From Massilia yuzhufengensis (GTDB lineage: Bacteria > Pseudomonadota > Gammaproteobacteria > Burkholderiales > Burkholderiaceae_D), in contig NZ_FOLD01000012.1 in NCBI RefSeq assembly GCF_900112225.1, forward strand, positions 62,001 to 126,000: a stretch of 64,000 bases of DNA. Direction: 5' to 3'. The notes under the pieces were generated by a model. The model saw only the letters and a program-made list of their open reading frames with translations, was not told the DNA's origin and did not search any database. This document shows, piece by piece, positions 1-8,485 of the stretch; within the stretch, counting starts at the first letter, position 1, and every line of letters begins with the position of its first letter. A program made the position numbers and the translations under genes.

Positions 1-1220
1 TGGCCGACGCCATGCAGGTGCTGTCGATCGGCTTCAGCGCGCCCTCCATCGCGAAGACCTTCGGCATCTCCATGGCGCAGGCGCTCCAGACCGGTACCGT
101 CTTCTTCATCGGCATGCTGGTCGGCGCGTCCGTCCTGGGCCGGTTGGCCGACCGCATCGGCCGCCGCCCGGTACTCATGGGCGCGGTGGTGCTCGATGCC
201 TGCTTCGGGGTGGCGTCGGCCTTCGCGCCGGAGTTCGGCTGGCTGCTGGCGTTCCGGTTCCTGGCCGGCGTCGGGGTCGGCGGCACGCTGCCGGTGGACT
301 ACACGATGATGGCCGAGTTCCTTCCCAGCGACCGCCGCGGCCGCTGGCTGGTGCTGCTCGAATCCTTCTGGGCGGTCGGCACGATCCTGCTGGCGGTGCT
401 GGCCCTGGTCGCGCTGCAATGGGGCGAGGATGCGTGGCGGGTGATCTTCCTGGTGACCGGGCTGCCAGCCCTGGTCGGCGTCGGACTGCGCTTCTTCGTA
501 CCCGAGTCGCCGATGTACCTGAACCGGAGCGGCCGCCACGACGAAGCGCGCGCCGTGCTGGCGAGGGTGGCCGCAGCCAATGGCCGCACGGTCGCCATCC
601 CGGCGCTGCAAGCCGAGGACGCGGTCAGGAAATCCGTGTTTGCCCTGTTCGAAGGAAGCTTGCGCCGCCGGAGCATCGCCCTGTGCGTGGCCTGGGCCTT
701 GATCTCGGTCGCTTATTACGGTGTGTTCGTGTACCTGCCCGTCAAGCTCGGTGCGGAGGGCTTCGGTTTCATGCGCGGGCAGGAGTTCCTGATCCTGCTG
801 GCCGTGGTGCAGCTGCCTGGCTTCGCCCTGTCGGCCTATGGCGTGGAGCGCTGGGGCCGCAAGCCGACCCTGGTGGGCTTCCTGCTCCTGAGCGCGCTTG
901 GATGCATGTGCTACAGCCTGGGCAGTTCGACGGCGCTGGTGGTGGGATCGACCTTGCTGATGAGCTTTGCCCTGCTGGGCACCTGGGGCGCCCTGTACGC
1001 CTTCACGCCCGAGGTCTACCCGACCGAGCTGCGCGCCAGCGGCATGGGCATGGCCGGGGCGGTGGCGCGCTTCGGCGGCCTGTTTGCCCCAGCCGTGGTG
1101 GCGCCGGTGATGGCGACGCACTTTACCCTGGCGCTGGCCATGCTGGCCGCCTTCCTGGTGACCGGGGCGATTGCGATCGGGAGCGTCGATGTGGAGTCGC
1201 GCAACCGGCCGCTGGAGTGA
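1..1220 (+). CDS. MFS transporter, 5' end outside the window
   Basis: Major facilitator superfamily carrier in the inner membrane, probably a proton-coupled importer of a small organic solute. The frame is open to the left edge, and the codons before the first Met at 12 encode Ala-Asp-Ala, so the real start lies upstream and about 20-30 residues are missing. Counting from that Met, the MFS A-motif GRLADRIGRR is at residues 43-52 and a PESPMY motif follows the sixth membrane segment, as in sugar/metabolite:H+ symporters. A second A-like motif (RWGRKP) opens the second half. The gene stops at a TGA and a 162-base spacer follows. The substrate cannot be read from the sequence. Aromatic-acid transport is possible given the surroundings, but the DGFD signature seen in the pcaK product is not visible in the part present. 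Confidence 0.85.
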   Translation, partial: ADAMQVLSIGFSAPSIAKTFGISMAQALQTGTVFFIGMLVGASVLGRLADRIGRRPVLMGAVVLDACFGVASAFAPEFGWLLAFRFLAGVGVGGTLPVDYTMMAEFLPSDRRGRWLVLLESFWAVGTILLAVLALVALQWGEDAWRVIFLVTGLPALVGVGLRFFVPESPMYLNRSGRHDEARAVLARVAAANGRTVAIPALQAEDAVRKSVFALFEGSLRRRSIALCVAWALISVAYYGVFVYLPVKLGAEGFGFMRGQEFLILLAVVQLPGFALSAYGVERWGRKPTLVGFLLLSALGCMCYSLGSSTALVVGSTLLMSFALLGTWGALYAFTPEVYPTELRASGMGMAGAVARFGGLFAPAVVAPVMATHFTLALAMLAAFLVTGAIAIGSVDVESRNRPLE

Positions 1221-1382
1221 AGATAGTTTGATTCAGCTCTACCTCCCAGTCCTTGGGGCGACCGAACGCCCGCGCCATCCCATCGTCTAAGAACAAGAGC
1301 GGCGATATCCGCGCTGCCGGCGCTGCGCCGCGCGCGCAGCTGTCGTTCATGATCATGTGGAAAGATGCGAGGAGAAACCGGG

Positions 1383-1820
1383 ATGAGCAGGCTGGTGCCC
1401 TACGCGGGCGGACCCCCGACAGCAATCCTTTCCGCTTCAGGGCGTACGCCGCCTACGCCGTCTCGCGACCGCATCGAGGCGCTTGCGAAGTTCGTGCCTG
1501 CTGAAATACTGGCCTTCTACGTGCCGATTGTCCCTGCCATCTCGCTGCTGCGCAATCCCGACTGGATACCCTGGTTCCATTGGCTTGCCTTCCTGCTGGC
1601 CTGGATACTGGTCCCGATCTATTTCATCTGGGTCGCCGAGGGTGACCGCCGACGGGTCCGGCAAGCGCTCGTGTCCACGCTCGCCTTTCCCATCTGGGCT
1701 TACGTCACCAAACGGACCATCGGGCCGCTCGCCCCGTGGTATGAGGATGCGCTCGGGGTCATCGTCATGCTGCTGTTTTCGCTCGCCACGGCCTTCCTCC
1801 TGCCACGGCGGCCCGAGTAG
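1383..1820 (+). CDS. small multi-pass membrane protein of unknown function
   Basis: A 145-residue protein that I do not recognise. The start at 1383 is preferred over the in-frame ATG at 1365 because AGGAGA lies 7 bases before it. A polar, proline-rich N-terminus of about 30 residues is followed by three or four hydrophobic segments (roughly residues 38-55, 63-82, 95-110 and 120-138), the last ending at a short Arg-rich tail. It is the first of three closely spaced genes (63 bases before the protease gene), so it may anchor or sense for the protease downstream. That role is inferred only from position. Confidence 0.65.
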   Translation: MSRLVPYAGGPPTAILSASGRTPPTPSRDRIEALAKFVPAEILAFYVPIVPAISLLRNPDWIPWFHWLAFLLAWILVPIYFIWVAEGDRRRVRQALVSTLAFPIWAYVTKRTIGPLAPWYEDALGVIVMLLFSLATAFLLPRRPE

Positions 1821-1883
1821 CAGGAACAAGCCACGCCAGGGCAGGCAACATCAATTTTCATGCAGCCATGCCAGGAGACTTCG

Positions 1884-2864
1884 ATGAATCTCGACTCTGT
1901 TTGGGAACTCAGGCAGCAAGCCGTCGCCATGCTGGCCGAGGCGCAAAAGCAGCCGTTCGCCGCGGGGCTCAGTGAAGGCCACGGGCCGGAACATTTCATC
2001 GCGGTTGGCATTGCCCCCACGCCGGGCAAGCGCGACTATCGGCTGGCGGTGCGCTTCCAGCGCAAGGATCTCGAGGCGTCACCGGCGGTGGATCAGCTCA
2101 TACGGCTCGCCAGAGGGGAGGCCGATGTCCGCTACATCGGCAGCGTACGCTCGTCGGCCCTGTTGCAGAAACTGTCGGCGCCGCGCCACCGTCCACTCCA
2201 GATTGGTTCCTCCGTCGCGCACTACCGCGGGTCGCCCGGAACACTGGGCGCGTTCGTCAAGATGCGGAACGGACTTGGCAGTGCGCAACTATTGTCCAAT
2301 AATCACATCATCGCGAATGAAGACCGCAGCAAGAAACAGCACGATGCCCTTCTCCAGCCGGGAATCGCCGCCGGCGGCAACCTGCACAAGGATCGTGTCG
2401 GTACCCTGACCGATTTCACCCCCTTGCTGCCAACCGGGAACAGGGCTGATTGCGCCATTGCCGAGATCGACCAGGCAATCGGTTTCGACCCCTACACCAT
2501 CCGCGGCCTGGGACGTTTTTCCGGCCGCCTGGCCCCCGCCGTCGACGTCGACTTGCTGGTGGCAAAGCTGGGTGCGGAGTCGGCCCTGACGCACGGCAGG
2601 ATTGAGGCTTTTGCCGTGAAAAGCATCATGATAGGCTACCCCACCGGCAAGCGCTGGTTCGATGAGCAGATCGAGGTGGAAGGATTGGGTGCAGGGGCCT
2701 TTTCAGAGTTTGGCGATAGCGGGTCCCTGGTGGTCGACGGGGACATGCATGCGGTAGGCTTGGTTTTTGCAAGGTCCAGGGCAGGGGGGGCGAATGGAAA
2801 AGGCCTGACCTACGTTAATCCGATGACGCAGGTCCTCGATGCCTTGCGTGTAGACCTGATATGA
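1884..2864 (+). CDS. trypsin-like serine protease with an N-terminal small alpha/beta domain
   Basis: A 326-residue protein with a chymotrypsin/trypsin-type catalytic domain. His lies in SNNHIIANE, Asp in NRADCAIAEI, and Ser in FGDSGSLVV near residue 285. The segment LLQPGIAAGG after the His is typical of a bacterial subfamily of trypsin-like peptidases. Residues about 1-95 form a separate N-terminal domain that resembles the product of the next gene. No signal peptide is visible, so the enzyme looks cytoplasmic or is exported by an unknown route. The start at 1884 has AGGAGA 5 bases upstream; an ATG at 1860 lacks this. Its gene is followed immediately by the small gene at 2879. The substrate is unknown. 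Confidence 0.8.
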   Translation: MNLDSVWELRQQAVAMLAEAQKQPFAAGLSEGHGPEHFIAVGIAPTPGKRDYRLAVRFQRKDLEASPAVDQLIRLARGEADVRYIGSVRSSALLQKLSAPRHRPLQIGSSVAHYRGSPGTLGAFVKMRNGLGSAQLLSNNHIIANEDRSKKQHDALLQPGIAAGGNLHKDRVGTLTDFTPLLPTGNRADCAIAEIDQAIGFDPYTIRGLGRFSGRLAPAVDVDLLVAKLGAESALTHGRIEAFAVKSIMIGYPTGKRWFDEQIEVEGLGAGAFSEFGDSGSLVVDGDMHAVGLVFARSRAGGANGKGLTYVNPMTQVLDALRVDLI

Positions 2865-2878
2865 CAGGTGAAAAAAAG

Positions 2879-3112
2879 ATGAATATGTCAACCATGGAAC
2901 AAGCCCGCGAAGCCCGGGACATCGCCGCATCGCAGCTTGATGAGATTCCCGGCGTCCAGGTAGTCGGGGTCGGCCTGACCAAACGCGATGGCGGCTACGC
3001 CGTCAAGGTCAACCTCGAGCATGCTGCCCCCGCGGGAGCGATCCGGCCGGACATGACCGTGTGCGGGGTGCCCGTGGTGGTCGAGGTCGTGGGCGAGATC
3101 GTCAGCGGTTAA
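2879..3112 (+). CDS. small protein resembling the N-terminal domain of the adjacent protease
   Basis: A 77-residue protein: an amphipathic N-terminal helix, then alternating hydrophobic strands (VQVVGVGLTKRDGGYAVKV, GVPVVVEVVGEIVSG). The same pattern (helix, VGI...YRLAVRF, then a closing strand) is visible at the start of the protease just upstream, and this kind of domain is often fused in front of trypsin-like peptidases. The start at 2879 is chosen because AGGTGA (2866-2871) lies 7 bases before it. An alternative ATG at 2861 overlaps the protease stop codon. The arrangement suggests a stand-alone partner or inhibitor of the protease, which is an inference from domain resemblance and linkage. 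Confidence 0.65.
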   Translation: MNMSTMEQAREARDIAASQLDEIPGVQVVGVGLTKRDGGYAVKVNLEHAAPAGAIRPDMTVCGVPVVVEVVGEIVSG

Positions 3113-3540
3113 TCCTGCGCTGTCATCCGGTGTCCAGCGGTAGCGCCGCTGCGCCCTGCATCGCTCGCCCCTGCGCAGTGCGGGGCAGGCCTTCCCCTCA
3201 CGCCACCTCGGCGCGGCCGACATACCCGTATTGCAAACTGGCTGCGATCCGTCGCGCCACCACCAGGAACTCTTCCGCCACCTCCGGGCGGAACAGGCGC
3301 CGCACCTGTGCCTCGAACAGCAATGGCCAGCGCCGGGAATGCGCGATGTCGATTCGGTGTCGCACATCGACGGCCAGAACCCGGTGGCGGCCGAATCGCT
3401 CACCAGTGCGATGTCGCCCTTGGCCTTCGCGCCAAGCGACCTGCGCCCAATGATCCATACCGAATTCGCCAGCGGCGTCAACCTGCCGGTGATCCACACC
3501 TCGGTGCACCGGCCGCCATCGGCCAGCAGCCCGACGCCCA
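3113..3540. other. non-coding, decayed stretch
   Basis: No intact gene is visible. Conceptual translation of the minus strand between about 3540 and 3200, with a frame change, gives short runs (for example EVAEEFLVVARRIAASLQYG) faintly reminiscent of the middle of ATP-grasp enzymes such as PurK. The likeness is too weak to name. The stretch leads into a clear LysR-gene remnant, so it is best read as degraded coding DNA. Confidence 0.4.
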
Positions 3541-3984
3541 ATTTTCAGCAAGCACAATACCCAGGTCGGCGACACGCTGGACGCCGCCACCTACGAGAAC
3601 ATGATGCACATCGCGCCGATGCTGGGCCGGCCGCGTTCCTGCACGGTGGAAGAACTGATGCGGCAGGCCCAGAACGTCTAGCGCAAGATCCGCGTCACGA
3701 GCTTCGACTTCACCAGCATGGCCACCGCCCTGGTCGGCACCGACCTGGTGGCGACCATGCACACCCGCGTGGCGCTGGCCTGCGCGCGGCGCCTGCCGAT
3801 CCGCGTGCCGCCGCTGCCTTACCAGCTGCCGAACATGGCCGAGTGCCTGCAGTGGCATCGCTACCAGGAGAATGACCCCTGCCATATCTGGCTGCGCGGG
3901 ATCATGCTGGACATCGCACGTGGGCTGCCATCGAGCGAGGAATTGCCGCTGAGCGCCGCGGCGCTGGCCACCCGCAAGCTGTAA
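3541..3984 (+). pseudogene. C-terminal remnant of a LysR-family transcriptional regulator
   Basis: In one frame from 3541 the translation reads as the effector-binding half of a LysR-type regulator: KHNTQVGDTLDAATYENM, an in-frame TAG at 3679, then RKIRVTSFDFTSMATALVGT and the closing QWHRYQENDP motif. The helix-turn-helix half is absent and the upstream DNA does not supply it, so the gene is both truncated and interrupted. A shorter open frame from the ATG at 3718 exists but starts inside the domain and is unlikely to be functional. The gene it once controlled cannot be told. It may have been an earlier regulator for this aromatic-degradation locus. Confidence 0.7.
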
Positions 3985-3999
3985 GGCCCGCGCGGGCGC

Positions 4000-4923
4000 T
4001 CAGCCGGGGTCGGTGCCGCCCTGTTGCGGCGCCGCGCGGTAATCCTTGGGCGTGAGCCCGTAGCGCTTCTTGAACAGGCGGCTGAAGTAGGCCGGGTCCT
4101 GGAACCCGAGTTCGTAGGCGATGGTGGCCACGCCCACCGGCAGGTAAGTCAGCTGGCGGCAGGCTTCCAGCAGCAGGCGCTCCTGGGCGATCTCGAAGGC
4201 GCTTTGCCCCGTGATGCGCACGCACAGCCGGTTCAGGCGGGTCGGCGTGACCTTCAGCAGCGCCGCATACTGGCCTACCTGCCACTGTTCCTTGTAGCGA
4301 TGCTCGACTTCGGCGCGAAAGCGCGTGTACAGCGCGAAGTCGCCGCGTCCCGACTGGTCGGCCAGGCGGTGCTCGGCCTGGGCCCGCACCAGCAGCAACA
4401 GGGCGGCGCGCGCCAGCCATTCGAGGATCAGGTTGTGGCACTGCTGCGGCCACGCCGCCTCCTGCAGCAGTTGTTCCAGCAGCGACTCCAGCTGCGCGCG
4501 GGTCGCGCCCTCGGGACCCAACGCGATTGCCAGCGGTTCGACGAACAGCGGCGCGAACAGGTCGCCATGGTCGCGCGCCGACGCGAACAGCACCTGCTGG
4601 TCGATGGTGAGCACGTAGCCTTGCGCTTCTTCGGAAAAATCGAAACCGTGCACCAGCGACGGGTGGATCGTGATGGCCACCGGGCCGGCGCACTCCCACA
4701 TGGTGTCGCCGATGGCCGCCCGCACCTGCCCTTTGAGTAAAAAAAGTACCTGGAACAGGCCGCGGTGCACGTGGGTGCCGATGTGCCAGTCGTACAAGCG
4801 GCTGCGCGTTTCGATGAGTTCGATATGGACGAACTCCGCACTGTCGGGCTGCGCCTGCTCGCCGTAGAGGGCGAACTGGGGAATCTCGCGCGAAGGGCGG
4901 GACAGCCGGGCGGGTGGTTTCAT
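4000..4923 (-). CDS. pobR: AraC-family regulator, probable PobR activator of pobA
   Basis: Transcriptional regulator of the AraC/XylS family, divergent from pobA. An N-terminal cupin-like effector domain covers about residues 25-150 (WHIGTHVHRGLFQVLFL is the sugar/aromatic-binding type). Two helix-turn-helix units follow in the last 100 residues, with the diagnostic ELGFQDPAYFSRLFKKRYG. AraC-type PobR proteins respond to 4-hydroxybenzoate and activate pobA in several proteobacteria, and the divergent layout here fits that. The start at 4923 leaves a 120-base promoter region. The frame stays open to an ATG at 4983, which would leave only 60 bases. No strong ribosome-binding site decides between them. 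Confidence 0.8.
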   Translation of the reverse strand: MKPPARLSRPSREIPQFALYGEQAQPDSAEFVHIELIETRSRLYDWHIGTHVHRGLFQVLFLLKGQVRAAIGDTMWECAGPVAITIHPSLVHGFDFSEEAQGYVLTIDQQVLFASARDHGDLFAPLFVEPLAIALGPEGATRAQLESLLEQLLQEAAWPQQCHNLILEWLARAALLLLVRAQAEHRLADQSGRGDFALYTRFRAEVEHRYKEQWQVGQYAALLKVTPTRLNRLCVRITGQSAFEIAQERLLLEACRQLTYLPVGVATIAYELGFQDPAYFSRLFKKRYGLTPKDYRAAPQQGGTDPG

Positions 4924-5034
4924 GGTCGGGGCGGAAAAAATGCGGGTGTCAAAATAGTACAAGTCATTTCGGGTTTGATCCATTCTTTTCGTGCGGGTCC
5001 ACGGCTACGATGGGGGCAGTCAGAATACTTATAG

Positions 5035-6210
<1,176 letters not shown>

Positions 6211-6270
6211 GCCGTGGGCCGGGCGCCCGGCCCGGAGTATTTGCTAAGATGTGTCCCTGACACGTCGCGA

Positions 6271-6303
6271 AGCGTGCCCTTCACCGGCACGCTTTTTCAT
6301 TTT
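6271..6303 (+). terminator. rho-independent terminator after pobA
   Basis: AGCGTGCC (6271-6278) pairs perfectly with GGCACGCT (6286-6293) around a 7-base loop, followed by TTTTCATTTT. It lies 60 bases after the pobA stop codon and just before the start of the next gene at 6325. Confidence 0.85.
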
Positions 6304-6324
6304 CACGCCAGGGCCTACCCAGCA

Positions 6325-6915
6325 ATGATCCAGTTCACCCACAACGATATCGACGTCGGCACGCGCCTGGCCGAAGCCCTGGTGCAGCAGGCCCGCTCCC
6401 TGCGCGGCATGCCGATCACCTACGGCGACCTGCTCACGCTGGCGCGCTCGCTGCATCCGAAAGACGAGGCGCTGGGCCGCGCCGTGCAGGTGGGGATCGG
6501 CCCGAAACTGGCCTTCGTCGAAGCCTTCTGCGCCGCCCAGGGCTACCCCAACCTGGCCAGCCTCGCAGTAAACCGCATGACCCGGCTTCCGGCGCCGGGC
6601 TACACCGGGGAATGGGAAGCCGACAAGCGCGCCGTGGCCGACGCCGACTGGGCCGGCATCGAGGCGCCGCTGGCCGCTTTTGCGGATGCCACCCGCGCCA
6701 AAGTCCCGGCCCGCTTCAAGCCCCGCAAGGAGCGTCCTGCCGACGTCGCCTGGTACGCCTACTTCAGCGCCCACCGCGCTGCCTGCGAGAAGGTGGGCAA
6801 GGAGGACAAGCAGGAAATCATCAACCAGATGATGGCCGGCCTCGATCCCGAAACCGCCCTCAAGCGCGTCCTCGCAGCCCAAGCCGACTACGGCGAACTT
6901 CGGGGTCAGGTCTGA
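6325..6915 (+). CDS. conserved-looking hypothetical protein, C-terminus supplied by a repeat
   Basis: A 196-residue soluble protein of unknown function, rich in Ala and charged residues with no signal peptide or membrane segment. It contains YGDLLTLARSLHP near the N-terminus and a helical, Lys/Glu-rich second half. The start at 6325 follows the pobA terminator; the frame is open further upstream but runs through that terminator. The last residues, ELRGQV, are encoded inside the left arm of the inverted repeat at 6896-7055. The neighbouring pcaK ends in the same five residues from the other arm, so the original stop has probably been replaced by the repeat insertion. Confidence 0.6.
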   Translation: MIQFTHNDIDVGTRLAEALVQQARSLRGMPITYGDLLTLARSLHPKDEALGRAVQVGIGPKLAFVEAFCAAQGYPNLASLAVNRMTRLPAPGYTGEWEADKRAVADADWAGIEAPLAAFADATRAKVPARFKPRKERPADVAWYAYFSAHRAACEKVGKEDKQEIINQMMAGLDPETALKRVLAAQADYGELRGQV

Positions 6916-7055
6916 CATTCGGACACGAGCCCAGCTTTAGGCCGCCCGTTTCAGCTTGAAATGCACCTTGCCAACAGCCCTTGAGAAATCATCGGGCCGC
7001 TGGCTGGCTATTACTGTCGAGGCCGTGTCCAAATGTCAGACCTGACCCCGAAGTT
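6896..7055. repeat. 160-bp element with 32-bp terminal inverted repeats
   Basis: The arm at 6896-6927 (AACTTCGGGGTCAGGTCTGA... to GGACACG) is the reverse complement of 7024-7055 with one mismatch in 32. The 96-base interior contains no gene. Both arms run into the 3' ends of the flanking convergent genes: each reads ...LRGQV-stop through the repeat. Size, long near-perfect ends and lack of coding capacity suggest a MITE-like or REP-type mobile element. No transposase is present in the window. Confidence 0.85.
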
Positions 7056-8382
7056 TGGGTTCGGCGGCGAGCTTGACGAGGAGGGCGAGCATGGCGGCGA
7101 CGCCGGCGAGGGCCACCACGGCGAAGATGCCCTGGATGCCGAATTGTTGGCGGGCCAGTTCGGCGACGAGGAAGGAGCCGGCGATGCCGCCCAGGCGGCC
7201 GACGCCCATCATCCACGACACGCCGGTGGCGCGGCCCTGGGTGGGGTAGAAGGCGGCGGCCAGCGAAGGCAGCGAGGACTGGGCGGTGTTCATTACCACG
7301 CCGGCGACGAAGACCACGCCCATCAGCACGGCCAGGTTGTCGGCGCTCTGGCCGATGGCGAAGATGCTGGCGGCGGTCAGGGCGAAGCCGACTGCGACCA
7401 CGGCGGTGGGGTTGTAGCGGTCCATCAGGTAGCCGAAGAATACGGCGCCCACGCCGCCCAGCGGGAACAGGGCCGAGACCAGGGTGGCGTTCTGCGGCGA
7501 CAGGCCGGCGTCTTTCAGCAGCAGCGGCATCCAGTTGATCAGGGAATAGAAGATCACCAGGCCCATGAAGTAGGTCAGCCACAGCATCAGCGTGCCCACC
7601 AGGTAGGGGCGCGACATGATCACGCCCATGCCGCTGGTGGCCTTGCTGGCCGGGGCTTTTTCGCTCATCACGAAGGCGCTGGCCTTGTCGGCGCTGGCGG
7701 AGATGCGGCGCAGCGCGGCGCGCACCTTGTCCTGGCGGCCGCCCTTGGCGAGCAGGAAGCGCACCGATTCGGGCAGCAGCAGCACGATGACGATCGCCAC
7801 CAGCACCGGCACCACGCCGCCCAGCATCAGGACGCTGCGCCAGCCCCACTGCGGGATCATCCAGGCGGCCAGGAAGCCGCCGAAGGCCGCGCCCAGCGGG
7901 AAGCCGCAGAACATGGCGTTGGTGAGCGTGGAGCGGCGCTTCTCGGGGCAGTATTCGCTCATCAGGGTGACGGCGTTGGGCATGGCCGCGCCCAGGCCCA
8001 GGCCCGTGACGAAGCGCAGGATGGCCAGTTCGGTAAGGCTGGTCGAGAACGAGGACCAGGCGCAGGCCACGCCGAACAGCATCACCGAGGCGGCCAGCAC
8101 CACCTTGCGCCCGACCCGGTCCGACAACGGGCCGGCGAACAGGGCGCCGGCGGCCAGGCCGAACAGGGCGGCGCTGAGCACCGGAGCGAGGGCCTGGCGC
8201 GATACGCCCCAGTCCTTGATCAGCGAAGGAGCGATGAAGCCGATGGCCGCCGTGTCGAAACCGTCCAGCAAGACGATCAGGAAGCACAGGGCGAAAATCA
8301 GCCACTGGAAGGGGGAGAAGCGGTGTTCGTTCAGGAAGTCCTGGACGTTGATCGCGCCGGCGGCGCGGATATCGTCTTGCAT
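7036..8382 (-). CDS. pcaK: aromatic acid:H+ symporter PcaK (MFS, AAHS family)
   Basis: Inner-membrane importer for 4-hydroxybenzoate and/or protocatechuate, 448 residues with 12 predicted membrane segments. The first segment carries the aromatic-acid symporter signature LLDGFDTAAIGF. The A-motif GPLSDRVGRK follows segment 2, and the central loop contains LLPESVRFLL. The start at 8382 is preferred over 8415 because GGAGAC lies 6 bases upstream. It is the last gene of the minus-strand pca operon but has its own upstream gap holding a GTTATA-N3-CATAAG palindrome (8445-8459), so separate control by the MarR protein is likely. Its final residues KLRGQV come from the inverted repeat at 6896-7055. 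Confidence 0.92.
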   Translation of the reverse strand: MQDDIRAAGAINVQDFLNEHRFSPFQWLIFALCFLIVLLDGFDTAAIGFIAPSLIKDWGVSRQALAPVLSAALFGLAAGALFAGPLSDRVGRKVVLAASVMLFGVACAWSSFSTSLTELAILRFVTGLGLGAAMPNAVTLMSEYCPEKRRSTLTNAMFCGFPLGAAFGGFLAAWMIPQWGWRSVLMLGGVVPVLVAIVIVLLLPESVRFLLAKGGRQDKVRAALRRISASADKASAFVMSEKAPASKATSGMGVIMSRPYLVGTLMLWLTYFMGLVIFYSLINWMPLLLKDAGLSPQNATLVSALFPLGGVGAVFFGYLMDRYNPTAVVAVGFALTAASIFAIGQSADNLAVLMGVVFVAGVVMNTAQSSLPSLAAAFYPTQGRATGVSWMMGVGRLGGIAGSFLVAELARQQFGIQGIFAVVALAGVAAMLALLVKLAAEPKLRGQV

Positions 8383-8444
8383 GGTGCTGTCTCCACTATT
8401 GTCGATGTCCGGCATCCGGTCTGCGCCGGCTTGCCTTGTATATG

Positions 8445-8459
8445 CTTATGTAATATAAC
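8445..8459 (-). promoter_or_regulatory. putative MarR operator upstream of pcaK
   Basis: On the minus strand the sequence is GTTATA-TTA-CATAAG, which differs from the perfect sites at 22279 and 28285 at two positions in the right half. It lies 63 bases upstream of the pcaK start, in the only gap between pcaK and the pcaC-pcaD fusion gene. Confidence 0.5.
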
Positions 8460-8485
8460 CTTTTTTCGGCGCGATGGGAATCGAT

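Noticed and set aside
3198..3590. Minus-strand purK fragment
   Set aside because: Only a short, frame-shifted resemblance to ATP-grasp enzymes; not enough to call a gene or pseudogene.
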